Of a stretch of 61,401 bases of DNA, positions 9,765-17,112 are shown in pieces; position 1 is the stretch's first letter; every line of letters begins with the position of its first letter. Origin of the DNA: Betaproteobacteria bacterium (GTDB taxonomy: Bacteria > Pseudomonadota > Gammaproteobacteria > Burkholderiales > Eutrophovitaceae). The position numbers were made by a program, and so were the translations under genes. The notes below the pieces were generated by a model, which ran no database searches, had not been told where the DNA came from, and worked only from the letters and a program-made list of their open reading frames with translations. The DNA lies in contig CP070775.1 of NCBI GenBank assembly GCA_020346185.1, positions 1,827,929-1,889,329 of the forward strand, given 5' to 3'.

Positions 9765-10946
9765 CTAGCCAAAGAAGTGATCGTAAGCCTGCTGCCTGCC
9801 GACGATAAACTTGTTCTGATAGTCGAGCACCCGCCGCATGTACGCTTTCTGCGACTCGATCACTTTCGTAAAGAACGGATTCTCGGCACCCTCATCCTCG
9901 ATAATCTTGTCCCAGGCATCAAGCTGCAGTTCAAGCACATCGGTTGGCGTCTTGATGAAGTTCACACCGTGGTTGTCGCGCAATTCTTCATATGCCTTGG
10001 AATAGACTTCCATAGTTCGCCAGTACATCTGGCTGTTAGCCGCCTTGGCGGCAACGCGCCAGATCGAGCGGTACTGCTCGGGAAATCCTTCCCAGGTCTG
10101 ACGGTTAATCAAGACTTCGATAAACTCCGCCGGCTGATGATAGCTCTGCACCATGCAGATCTTGGATACATCGGGAAAGCCGAGCGCCATATCCGATGCG
10201 GGATTGTTGTACTCGGCAGCATCGATGACGCCACGCTCGAGCGCCGGCACGATCTCGCCTCCCGGCAACGCCACTACGGAGGCGCCCATGTTCTTGAATA
10301 CGTCAATCGATAGACCAACGGTACGATACTTCACGCCCTTGAACTGGTCGGCCGATTTGATCTCCTTGTTGAACCAGCCAAGCGGCTGCGTTGGCATCGG
10401 TCCGTACGCCAGCGGCACCACATCGAGCTTTAGCAGGTCACGATAGATCTCTTCGTACAGCTCCTGACCGCCACCGTATTCCAGCCATCCCAACATGGTA
10501 TTGGCATCATGCCCCCAGGCCGGGCCAGTTCCGAACAAAGACAACGCACTGTTCTTACCGTACCAAAACGCCGGAACCGCCTGACTGCCATCGAGAATGC
10601 CTCTGTGAACAGCATCGGCCTGATCGAACGCACCGACTACGGCCCCTGCTGGCAACATTTCCACTGTCATGCGCCCGCCCGAGAGCTGCTCGACGAAGCT
10701 AAAGATCTCGGTGGCGATCTCGAAAATCGGGTCTTTGGGTGAAAATGCTCCCTGGAACTTGAGTCGCTTCTCGGGCAACGAGGTATCGCCCCCCACAGAG
10801 GCGGTACTCGTCTGTTGCTGGTCATTGTTGCTGCCGACGCCACAGCCGGAAAGAGCAGCAAGCGTGGCTGCGCCGCCCGCGGCGGCCGAGCCGAGAAACT
10901 TCCTGCGGCTGAGTCGCCTTTCATCTGGACGCTGGTCTTCGCTCAT
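9765..10946 (-). CDS. dctP: TRAP transporter solute-binding protein (DctP type), Tat lipoprotein
   Basis: The chosen ATG at 10946 has an excellent upstream AGGAGG; the longer open frame from 11015 lacks one. The 393-residue product begins with a twin-arginine signal, SRRKFL at residues 13-18, then an Ala/Gly-rich hydrophobic stretch ending in the lipobox L32-S33-G34-C35. It should be exported folded and lipid-anchored on the periplasmic side. The rest matches DctP-type receptors of the family binding keto acids or hydrophobic carboxylates, with the conserved region KGVKYRTVGLS and VALPGGEIVPALERG. The Trp/Gln-rich WKXGFPEQYRS-like segment is also typical. The operon partners are dctQ and dctM downstream. 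Confidence 0.92.
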   Translation of the reverse strand: MSEDQRPDERRLSRRKFLGSAAAGGAATLAALSGCGVGSNNDQQQTSTASVGGDTSLPEKRLKFQGAFSPKDPIFEIATEIFSFVEQLSGGRMTVEMLPAGAVVGAFDQADAVHRGILDGSQAVPAFWYGKNSALSLFGTGPAWGHDANTMLGWLEYGGGQELYEEIYRDLLKLDVVPLAYGPMPTQPLGWFNKEIKSADQFKGVKYRTVGLSIDVFKNMGASVVALPGGEIVPALERGVIDAAEYNNPASDMALGFPDVSKICMVQSYHQPAEFIEVLINRQTWEGFPEQYRSIWRVAAKAANSQMYWRTMEVYSKAYEELRDNHGVNFIKTPTDVLELQLDAWDKIIEDEGAENPFFTKVIESQKAYMRRVLDYQNKFIVGRQQAYDHFFG

Positions 10947-11419
10947 GGTTGACTCCTCCTCAAATTTGTTCTTGCCGGTCGCCTTCGGCACCGGTGACGC
11001 GCGTTCTTGGTTCAAAGACGCGGTGGATTCAGGTGAAACCGAAAATCGCCGGCTTCGCGAGACTCACTGCCCACACGGCGCGCCTCCAAAGGCACGATGC
11101 AAGATTGTATTTTGGAATCATGCCTCAAGGCCACTTTTTTCCGCCGTGCAAGGCATTGACGGCGCTCATTCAAACATCGTGATGACGCTGCAAAGCGGCG
11201 TCATGGGACCTTTTCCCGGCCAAAAAACGCCCACGTGCCGGCCGACTGCAAAACGCCGCGGCTTGTACCTGCCTGGCTGTGCCGATAGAATTCGCGAACC
11301 GCGAACGCGGCATAAATTTGGGGAGTGCGGCAATCTTGCTAACCGGGTACGGTAAGCGCGTCAACTGATTACCGGGCGCCGTGAGCGCGCCAATCACACC
11401 AATCAGGAAAGGGGGAGGC
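10947..11419. other. divergent intergenic region between dctP and the antiporter operon
   Basis: These 473 bases hold no supportable gene. They must contain the promoters for dctP (minus) and the antiporter operon (plus). A stem with CCGGT/ACCGG arms and an inner GCC/GGC pair around TTC lies at 10975-10994, in the dctP leader. A TTGACG hexamer at 11156-11161 is followed after 17 bases by only a poor -10 match, so no plus-strand promoter is called with confidence. Confidence 0.5.
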
Positions 11420-11893
11420 GTGCGCCTCGTCAGCACATTTCTCATTCTGTTCGCCTTCTGGCTGGTGCTTTCAGGCCACTACACCGCGTTCCTGATGACT
11501 GCCGGCACCTTATGCGCGCTCGGAGTGGTCTTGTTCGCGCGACGCATGGATGTTGTTGACCACGAAGGTCACCCGATCCATCTGGCCCCACGGGCATTAC
11601 TCTTTTACTGGCCCTGGCTGCTGAAAGAGATTGCGGTGTCAGCCATGCAGGTATCGAAAATTATTCTGCATCCCCGACTGCCGATCAGTCCCACCCTGAT
11701 ACGGGTGCGTACGACACAGAGAACCGATGTAGGGCGCACCACATTTGCCAATTCGATCACCCTGACGCCCGGCACCATTTCAGTTGAAGTGGCCGAGGAT
11801 GAAATTTTGGTGCACGCACTGACACGCAATGGCGCAGACAGCCTTGCCGACGGCGAAATGGACCGCCGCGTTACCCGTTTCGAAAGCGCGTAG
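11420..11893 (+). CDS. mnhE: Na+/H+ antiporter subunit E (MnhE/MrpE-like)
   Basis: The product is a small membrane protein of 157 residues from the GTG at 11420, which puts the first hydrophobic helix (RLVSTFLILFAFWLVLSG) at the N-terminus as in MrpE homologues. A frame open from a GTG at 11381 would add 13 unconserved residues; a purine-rich GGAAAGGGGGAGG stretch lies just before the 11420 start, although very close. The conserved cytoplasmic part includes TRTFANSITLTPGT-like residues (TTFANSITLTPGT), diagnostic for MrpE. In Mrp complexes subunit E caps the membrane arm beside F and G. It opens a ten-gene operon and is followed after 17 bases by mnhF. Confidence 0.88.
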   Translation: MRLVSTFLILFAFWLVLSGHYTAFLMTAGTLCALGVVLFARRMDVVDHEGHPIHLAPRALLFYWPWLLKEIAVSAMQVSKIILHPRLPISPTLIRVRTTQRTDVGRTTFANSITLTPGTISVEVAEDEILVHALTRNGADSLADGEMDRRVTRFESA

Positions 11894-11910
11894 CGCAAGA
11901 GCTTGCCACG

Positions 11911-12219
11911 ATGTTTGAAATCGCTTCCGTATCGCTGCTGCTGGCCCTGACACTCATCATTGCCCGAGCGATATTAGGGCCGTCTGTATTTGACCGCACC
12001 CAGGCGGTCAATACTGCCGGTACCGTCGCCATGCTGTTGCTGGCTGTGGTCGGTTTTCTGACCGGACGACCTGATTTCCTTGACATCGCCATCATCTACG
12101 GACTGCTGAACGTGATCGGCACGATCGCAGTACTGAAATTCTTCCGCCACGGCGATCTGGGTGATCCGGGTTACGAATACGAGGACGGTAAGCAAACAAC
12201 AAACAGGGGATCGTCGTAA
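11911..12219 (+). CDS. mnhF: Na+/H+ antiporter subunit F (MnhF/MrpF-like)
   Basis: The product has 102 residues with three hydrophobic helices. It shows the MrpF signature region ARAILGPSVFDRTQAVNT followed by a GRPDFLDIAIIYGLLN segment; the aspartate in that last helix is conserved in MrpF. The subunit belongs to the small-subunit bundle of Mrp-type antiporters. Its stop overlaps the start of mnhG by one base (TAATG), so translation is coupled. Confidence 0.9.
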   Translation: MFEIASVSLLLALTLIIARAILGPSVFDRTQAVNTAGTVAMLLLAVVGFLTGRPDFLDIAIIYGLLNVIGTIAVLKFFRHGDLGDPGYEYEDGKQTTNRGSS

Positions 12220-12581
12220 TGACCGACGCGTTGGATCTGGGGAGTTGGATTCTGATCATAGCAGGGAGCATTTTGTGCATGATCGGCGCGCTCGGGCTGT
12301 TGCGCATGCCTGACCTGTTCACGCGCATGCATGCGGCAAGTCTGGTCGACACGCTCGGTGCTGCACTGCTGCTGCTGGGCATGACCTTGCAGGCGGGCTT
12401 CACTCTGGTAACGGCAAAGCTGTTGGTAATCGGGTTATTGCTGTTCTTTACCAGCCCAACCGCGACGCATGCGCTAGCCCGCGCCGCGCGCGCGAGGGGA
12501 GTCGAGCCTCTGCTCGCGGACCAATCAGCGACGGGTCGAGCCCCCAGCAAGCGGGTGGAGGGCAAACAAGAACAGCAATGA
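12219..12581 (+). CDS. mnhG: Na+/H+ antiporter subunit G (MnhG/MrpG-like)
   Basis: The 120-residue protein has three hydrophobic helices and the family motif GALGLLRMPDLFTRMHAAS near residue 25, followed by DTLGAALLLLG. The C-terminal 30 residues are polar and basic and extend past the membrane domain. MrpG packs with E and F in characterised complexes. It overlaps the next gene by four bases (ATGA), inside the antiporter operon. Confidence 0.9.
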   Translation: MTDALDLGSWILIIAGSILCMIGALGLLRMPDLFTRMHAASLVDTLGAALLLLGMTLQAGFTLVTAKLLVIGLLLFFTSPTATHALARAARARGVEPLLADQSATGRAPSKRVEGKQEQQ

Positions 12582-13135
12582 GCACGACCCTGATCAACAC
12601 GGCTCTGCTGCTAATGATGGCGGCAACGGTCATTGCTATCGTGCGCTCGCGCAACATGTTTGGCGTGGTCATTCTGGCCAGCCTGTACAGCTTTCTTATG
12701 GCCACCATTTTTCTGGTGCTCGACGCGGTCGACGTCTCGATGACCGAGGCAGCAGTAGGCGCCGGAATATCGACTCTGTTGTACCTCGCTACTCTTTTCC
12801 TGACACAAAGCGAGGAGGCCAAGCCAATACATAAACCGTTGCTTCCGCTTGCCGTAGCGCTCGTTACCGGAGGACTGCTGGTTTACGGCACCCTTGGACT
12901 TCCGGAGTTTGGGACAAGCGACAGCGTGATTCATCAACATGTCGCGCCACGCTACATCGAACAGGGTCCAGTGGAAACCGGCGTGCCGAATATCGTCACT
13001 GCGGTGCTGGCGAGCTATCGGGGTTTTGATACGCTGGGAGAGGTTACAGTCATTTTTACCGGCGGCATCGGAGTGATCGCACTGCTGCGGCGACGATGGC
13101 GCAGTGACGAGGACGAGGACGAGGAGGAGAAGTAG
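12578..13135 (+). CDS. free-standing MbhD/MbhE-like antiporter subunit (DUF4040 family)
   Basis: The 185-residue membrane protein corresponds to the C-terminal part of canonical MrpA. An MbhD-like DUF4040 domain occupies about residues 5-75 (with DAVDVSMTEAAVGAG), and an MbhE-like segment containing PNIVTAVLASYRGFDTLGE occupies about residues 130-155. The GFDTLGE element is also found in MrpA C-termini and archaeal MbhE. In this organism it is encoded alone instead of being fused to a NuoL-like module, as in Mbh-type clusters. The C-terminus ends in an acidic DEDEDEEE tail. It overlaps mnhG by four bases and abuts mnhB without a gap. Confidence 0.85.
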   Translation: MSTTLINTALLLMMAATVIAIVRSRNMFGVVILASLYSFLMATIFLVLDAVDVSMTEAAVGAGISTLLYLATLFLTQSEEAKPIHKPLLPLAVALVTGGLLVYGTLGLPEFGTSDSVIHQHVAPRYIEQGPVETGVPNIVTAVLASYRGFDTLGEVTVIFTGGIGVIALLRRRWRSDEDEDEEEK

Positions 13136-13570
13136 ATGCGCGGTTTCCGGGTGCTGCGAGTCATTGCGAAACTGCTGATTCCTTTCATTCTGATATTCGG
13201 CTTGTATGTTCAGTTCCACGGCGACTATGGGCCGGGCGGCGGGTTTCAGGCCGGGGTCATCGTTGCCGCGGCGGTGATATTCCATGCGCTGATTTACGGC
13301 TTGCCGCACACGCAGCGTGTACTGCCGGAATGGGTCGTCGAGACTATGCTTGCCGTTGGAGTGCTGCTTTATACGGGCGTCGGTGTCGTGTCGATGATGA
13401 TGGGCGGGAATTTTCTCGATTACTCAGTGCTGCTGCACAACGCGGTGGACGGGCAGCATCGCGGCATCTTTCTGGTCGAACTCGGCGTCGGCATTACGGT
13501 GGCAGGCGTCATGCTGATGATCTTTTACATGTTCGCCGGGCGAGCACGTAGCAAGTACAGCGAAAAATGA
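13136..13570 (+). CDS. mnhB: Na+/H+ antiporter subunit B (MnhB/MrpB-like)
   Basis: The 144-residue protein has four hydrophobic helices and the MrpB signature FHGDYGPGGGFQAG at about residues 27-40. The stretch LVELGVGITVAG near the C-terminus is also typical. MrpB belongs to the conserved small-subunit core also found in Mbh hydrogenases (MbhF). The gene starts directly after the MbhD/E-like gene and overlaps mnhC by four bases. Confidence 0.9.
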   Translation: MRGFRVLRVIAKLLIPFILIFGLYVQFHGDYGPGGGFQAGVIVAAAVIFHALIYGLPHTQRVLPEWVVETMLAVGVLLYTGVGVVSMMMGGNFLDYSVLLHNAVDGQHRGIFLVELGVGITVAGVMLMIFYMFAGRARSKYSEK

Positions 13571-13923
13571 GCGTCCTCGATTCCATCAATTACTGGATTG
13601 CGATGTTTCTCCTCATAACTGGGATTTATATCGTCATCGCCCGCGGAAACCTGGTGAAGAAACTTGTTGGGCTCAGCATCTTCCAGACTTCGGTCTACCT
13701 GATCTATATATCCCCCAGCAAGATCATCGGTGCAACGGCACCAATACTCGCGCAGGGTTTTAGCCTGTATTCGAATCCGCTGCCGCACGTGCTGATCCTG
13801 ACCGCAATCGTGGTCGGTGTTGCCACAATCGCGCTTGGGCTGGCGCTGGTGGTACGCATCCATGAAGCCTATGGCACCATCGAAGAGGACGAAATTCACG
13901 AGCAGGACCAGAGCGCAACATGA
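13567..13923 (+). CDS. mnhC: Na+/H+ antiporter subunit C (MnhC, NuoK-like)
   Basis: The 118-residue protein has three hydrophobic helices and is homologous to complex I subunit NuoK. It shows the GNLVKKLVGLSIFQTSVYL region and the LTAIVVGVATIALGLAL region of MrpC, together with an LPHVL element before the latter. In complex I the equivalent subunit carries part of the proton path. It overlaps both neighbours by four bases. Confidence 0.9.
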   Translation: MSVLDSINYWIAMFLLITGIYIVIARGNLVKKLVGLSIFQTSVYLIYISPSKIIGATAPILAQGFSLYSNPLPHVLILTAIVVGVATIALGLALVVRIHEAYGTIEEDEIHEQDQSAT

Positions 13924-15401
13924 TTGAAAGCAATCTGCCGGCTCTGCAAGTCATCTTACCGCTGATCGCTGCTCCTCTCTGTGTGTTACTGCGACGAAGC
14001 TCGCTGACCTGGTTGGTAGCCTGGTCAGCGAGCTGGGCAACCGCGGCAGTCTCGATCGCCATCCTGCTCAAGGTGCTCGGCAGCGGCACGATCTCCTACG
14101 CTTTCGGAGGCTGGGCACCACCGTGGGGTATTGAGTACCGTATCGACCCGTTGAATGCCTTCGTACTGGTGCTGGTCAGCGTCGTTGCCGCCCTCATCGT
14201 GCCCTATGCCCGCCGTAGCCTTCAGGCTGAAATTCGCAGCAGACAGCATTACCTGTTCTGGACCGCCTATCAAATTTGCCTGACCGGCTTGCTCGGCGTG
14301 ACGATAACCGGTGACGCCTTCAACGTGTTCGTTTTTCTCGAGATCTCGTCTCTGGCGACCTACATCCTGATCGCCTACGGGCAAGATCGCCGGGCACTGG
14401 TCGCGTCCTATCAATACCTGATCATGGGCACCATCGGTGCGACCTTTATTGTTATCGGCGTCGGCCTCCTGTACCTCATGACGGGCACGCTGAATCTGGA
14501 TGACATGGCTCGACGCATCGCCAATATGCCACTGTATCGTCCGGAACTGGCGGCAATGGCATTCCTGACAGTAGGCATTTCGCTGAAGCTGGCGTTGTTT
14601 CCGCTGCACCTATGGTTACCGAACGCGTATGCCTACGCGCCATCGGTGTCAACGGCATTTCTTTCGGCAACCGCAACAAAAGTTGCCGTCTACCTGCTGA
14701 TGCGTTTCAGCTACACCGTGTTCGGACGGTCAGGCATATTTGAAAGCTTGCCGTTCGAGGAAATGCTGATCGCATTATCGCTGGCAGCGATGTTCCTCGC
14801 TTCTACCGTGGCGATTTTCCAGGACGATGTCAAACGCATGTTCGCCTATTCGAGCATCGCGCAGATCGGCTACATGACACTTGGAATCGGCCTCGCAAAT
14901 GCAAGCGGATTAACCGGCGCCATCGTGCACATGTTCAATCATGCGGTCGCCAAAGGCGCGATATTTCTATTATTGGGATGCGTCGCACTACGCATCGGTC
15001 AACCGCTCATGTCACAACTGACGGGGCTGGCCAAGCGGATGCCCTTGACGGCAGCAGGACTGGTCGTCGGCGGACTTAGCCTGATCGGCATACCCGGCAC
15101 GGTTGGCTTTGTCAGCAAGTGGTATTTAGTGATGGCAGCGGTAGAGAAAGGCTGGTGGTGGCTCGCGGCGCTGGTCGTGATTAGCTCACTGCTTGCCGTC
15201 CTCTATGTGTGGCGCTTGATCGAGGTGGTCTACTTCCGCGAGCCGTCAGAAAAGTTGAATGAGGCAACCGAGGCACCAATATCAATGCTGATTCCAGCAT
15301 GGCTTTTCGTCTTCGCCTGCATCTACTTCGGCCTCGACACTTCGACGACCGTGGGTACCGCAGCAATTGCCGCCGAGACGCTGCTGGAGTCACTGCCATG
15401 A
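13920..15401 (+). CDS. antiporter-like subunit 1 (MrpD/NuoN-like)
   Basis: The 493-residue protein has about fourteen hydrophobic helices and belongs to the proton-conducting NuoL/M/N family. Key charged residues are present: Glu141 in VFLEISSLA (TM5), Lys223 in SLKLALFPLHLW (TM7) and Lys254 in SATATKVAV (TM8). The second half carries the discontinuous-helix motif RMFAYSSIAQIGY and AVAKGAIFLLLG. It should act as an ion-translocating module in the inner membrane. The gene overlaps mnhC by four bases and its stop overlaps the next start by four bases (ATGA). Confidence 0.9.
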   Translation: MIESNLPALQVILPLIAAPLCVLLRRSSLTWLVAWSASWATAAVSIAILLKVLGSGTISYAFGGWAPPWGIEYRIDPLNAFVLVLVSVVAALIVPYARRSLQAEIRSRQHYLFWTAYQICLTGLLGVTITGDAFNVFVFLEISSLATYILIAYGQDRRALVASYQYLIMGTIGATFIVIGVGLLYLMTGTLNLDDMARRIANMPLYRPELAAMAFLTVGISLKLALFPLHLWLPNAYAYAPSVSTAFLSATATKVAVYLLMRFSYTVFGRSGIFESLPFEEMLIALSLAAMFLASTVAIFQDDVKRMFAYSSIAQIGYMTLGIGLANASGLTGAIVHMFNHAVAKGAIFLLLGCVALRIGQPLMSQLTGLAKRMPLTAAGLVVGGLSLIGIPGTVGFVSKWYLVMAAVEKGWWWLAALVVISSLLAVLYVWRLIEVVYFREPSEKLNEATEAPISMLIPAWLFVFACIYFGLDTSTTVGTAAIAAETLLESLP

Positions 15402-16861
15402 GCGCGATCGGGCCACAATTCGCGCTGGCTGTACCTGCAGTTGGCGCCGCGCTGATCGCGCTCACCGGTCGTTGGCCAAACCTGCGAGAAACAGTCACCC
15501 TGGTAACAGCAGCAATATTATTCTTGATTGTCGCATCGTTGCTGCCCGCGGTCATGAGCGGCGCGCGCCCGGCTGTCACGCTGTTCACCATGCTGCCCGG
15601 TTTGTCTATCGCACTCAGAATCGAACCGCTCGGCATGCTGTTCGGCCTGCTCGCGTCCGGCCTGTGGATTGTCAACTCGATCTACTCGATTGGCTACATG
15701 CGCGGTAACAACGAGAAGAACCAGACACGCTTTTACGTCTACTTCGCGATCGCGCTGGCGAGCACCATGGGCATCGCGTTCGCCGCAAATCTTGTGACGC
15801 TGTTTCTTTTCTACGAGATATTGACCATCTCCACCTACCCACTCGTGGCGCACAAGGGAGATCGCGATACGGTCCGCTCGGCGCGGGTCTATATCGGGAT
15901 CTTGCTGTCAACCTCCATCGCGCTGCTGCTGCCTGCAATTATCTGGACTTACGTGGTTGCCGGAACGGTCGATTTCACCACCGGCGGAATTGTCGCTGGG
16001 AATATCACCGGGCCCGCCGTCGGTTTGTTGCTCGCCCTTTACGTATTCGGCATCGGCAAGGCTGCCGTGATGCCAGTACATCGCTGGCTGCCAGCAGCGA
16101 TGGTCGCGCCGACTCCTGTCAGCGCTCTACTTCATGCAGTGGCCGTCGTGAAAGCCGGCGTATTTTCGATTACCAAGGTTATCGTCTACATTTTCGGCAT
16201 CGATTTCCTTTTTGCACGGCCAGGTTCCGATTGGCTAGTCTATGTGTCGGCCTTTACCATCATCGCGGCCAGCGTGGTGGCCTTGCGACAAACCAACCTG
16301 AAAAGACTGCTTGCGTACTCGACCATCGCCCAACTGTCCTACGTTGTCATGGCCTCGGCAGTGCTCAAACCACTAGCGGAGATTGGCGCCGCGATTCACA
16401 TGGTCGCTCATGCCTTCGGCAAGATAACCTTGTTCTTCGCTGCCGGCGCAATCTACACGGCGTCGAAGAAAACCGAGATCACCCAGCTACGCGGCATCGG
16501 CCGGCGAATGCCGTGGACCATGACCGCTTTTACCATCGGCGCGCTGAGCATGATCGGCGTGCCGCCTACCGCCGGGTTTGTGTCCAAGTGGTATATCCTC
16601 GCAGGTGCGTTTCAGGCTGACAATTACGTTGCGCTTTTCACCATCATCATTAGCACCGCGCTCAACGCAGCTTACTTCCTACCGATTGTTTTCTGGGCCT
16701 GGTTCTCAGAAGACGACACAGCACCGGCCAATTCGCACGGCGAAGCGCCCGCTGCCGTTGTAATTGCTTTGACAATTACCGCTGCGTTGACTCTGGCATT
16801 TTTCTTCTTTAACCAGACGGCACTGCAACTAGAATCGCAATTGGTAGGACGAGCAAAATGA
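15398..16861 (+). CDS. antiporter-like subunit 2 (MrpD/NuoM-like)
   Basis: The start is the ATG at 15398, which overlaps the upstream stop by four bases; the frame is open further upstream only by chance. The 487-residue product is a second proton-conducting NuoL/M/N-family subunit. It retains Glu140 in LFLFYEILTIS (TM5), Lys221 in FGIGKAAVMPVHRW (TM7) and Lys252 in AVVKAGVF (TM8), plus LLAYSTIAQLSYV in the broken helix. Its motif style (FYEILTISTYPLV) is closer to NuoM and MrpD than subunit 1 is. It overlaps the following small gene by four bases. Confidence 0.9.
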   Translation: MSAIGPQFALAVPAVGAALIALTGRWPNLRETVTLVTAAILFLIVASLLPAVMSGARPAVTLFTMLPGLSIALRIEPLGMLFGLLASGLWIVNSIYSIGYMRGNNEKNQTRFYVYFAIALASTMGIAFAANLVTLFLFYEILTISTYPLVAHKGDRDTVRSARVYIGILLSTSIALLLPAIIWTYVVAGTVDFTTGGIVAGNITGPAVGLLLALYVFGIGKAAVMPVHRWLPAAMVAPTPVSALLHAVAVVKAGVFSITKVIVYIFGIDFLFARPGSDWLVYVSAFTIIAASVVALRQTNLKRLLAYSTIAQLSYVVMASAVLKPLAEIGAAIHMVAHAFGKITLFFAAGAIYTASKKTEITQLRGIGRRMPWTMTAFTIGALSMIGVPPTAGFVSKWYILAGAFQADNYVALFTIIISTALNAAYFLPIVFWAWFSEDDTAPANSHGEAPAAVVIALTITAALTLAFFFFNQTALQLESQLVGRAK

Positions 16862-17112
16862 ATCAACCCGCCCGCGACGACCATTGGCTAACCCGACCAG
16901 CGAGCATTCAGCAGATATGGAGAGTTTTTTACGCCGTACTGGCGTTGACCGTATTGGCCCAGCTCCTGACCGAGATCAAAGGTTACTTCGATATTGACGG
17001 CTGGTTTGGCTTTGCCGGCGGCTTCGGCTTCCTGTCCTGCGCGGCGATGGTGCTGGTTGCCAAGGCGCTTGGCGTGTTGCTGAAGCAGCCGGACAACTAC
17101 TACGATGACTGA
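16858..17112 (+). CDS. small two-helix membrane protein of the antiporter operon
   Basis: I do not recognise a named family. The 84-residue protein has a polar N-terminus and two hydrophobic helices (about residues 22-40 and 50-74) joined by a short loop containing KGYFDIDGWFG. It ends in an acidic DNYYDD tail. It overlaps antiporter-like subunit 2 by four bases and subunit 3 by eight bases, so it is surely co-translated with them. The position suggests an accessory subunit between the two modules, but no function can be derived from the sequence itself. Confidence 0.82.
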   Translation: MNQPARDDHWLTRPASIQQIWRVFYAVLALTVLAQLLTEIKGYFDIDGWFGFAGGFGFLSCAAMVLVAKALGVLLKQPDNYYDD

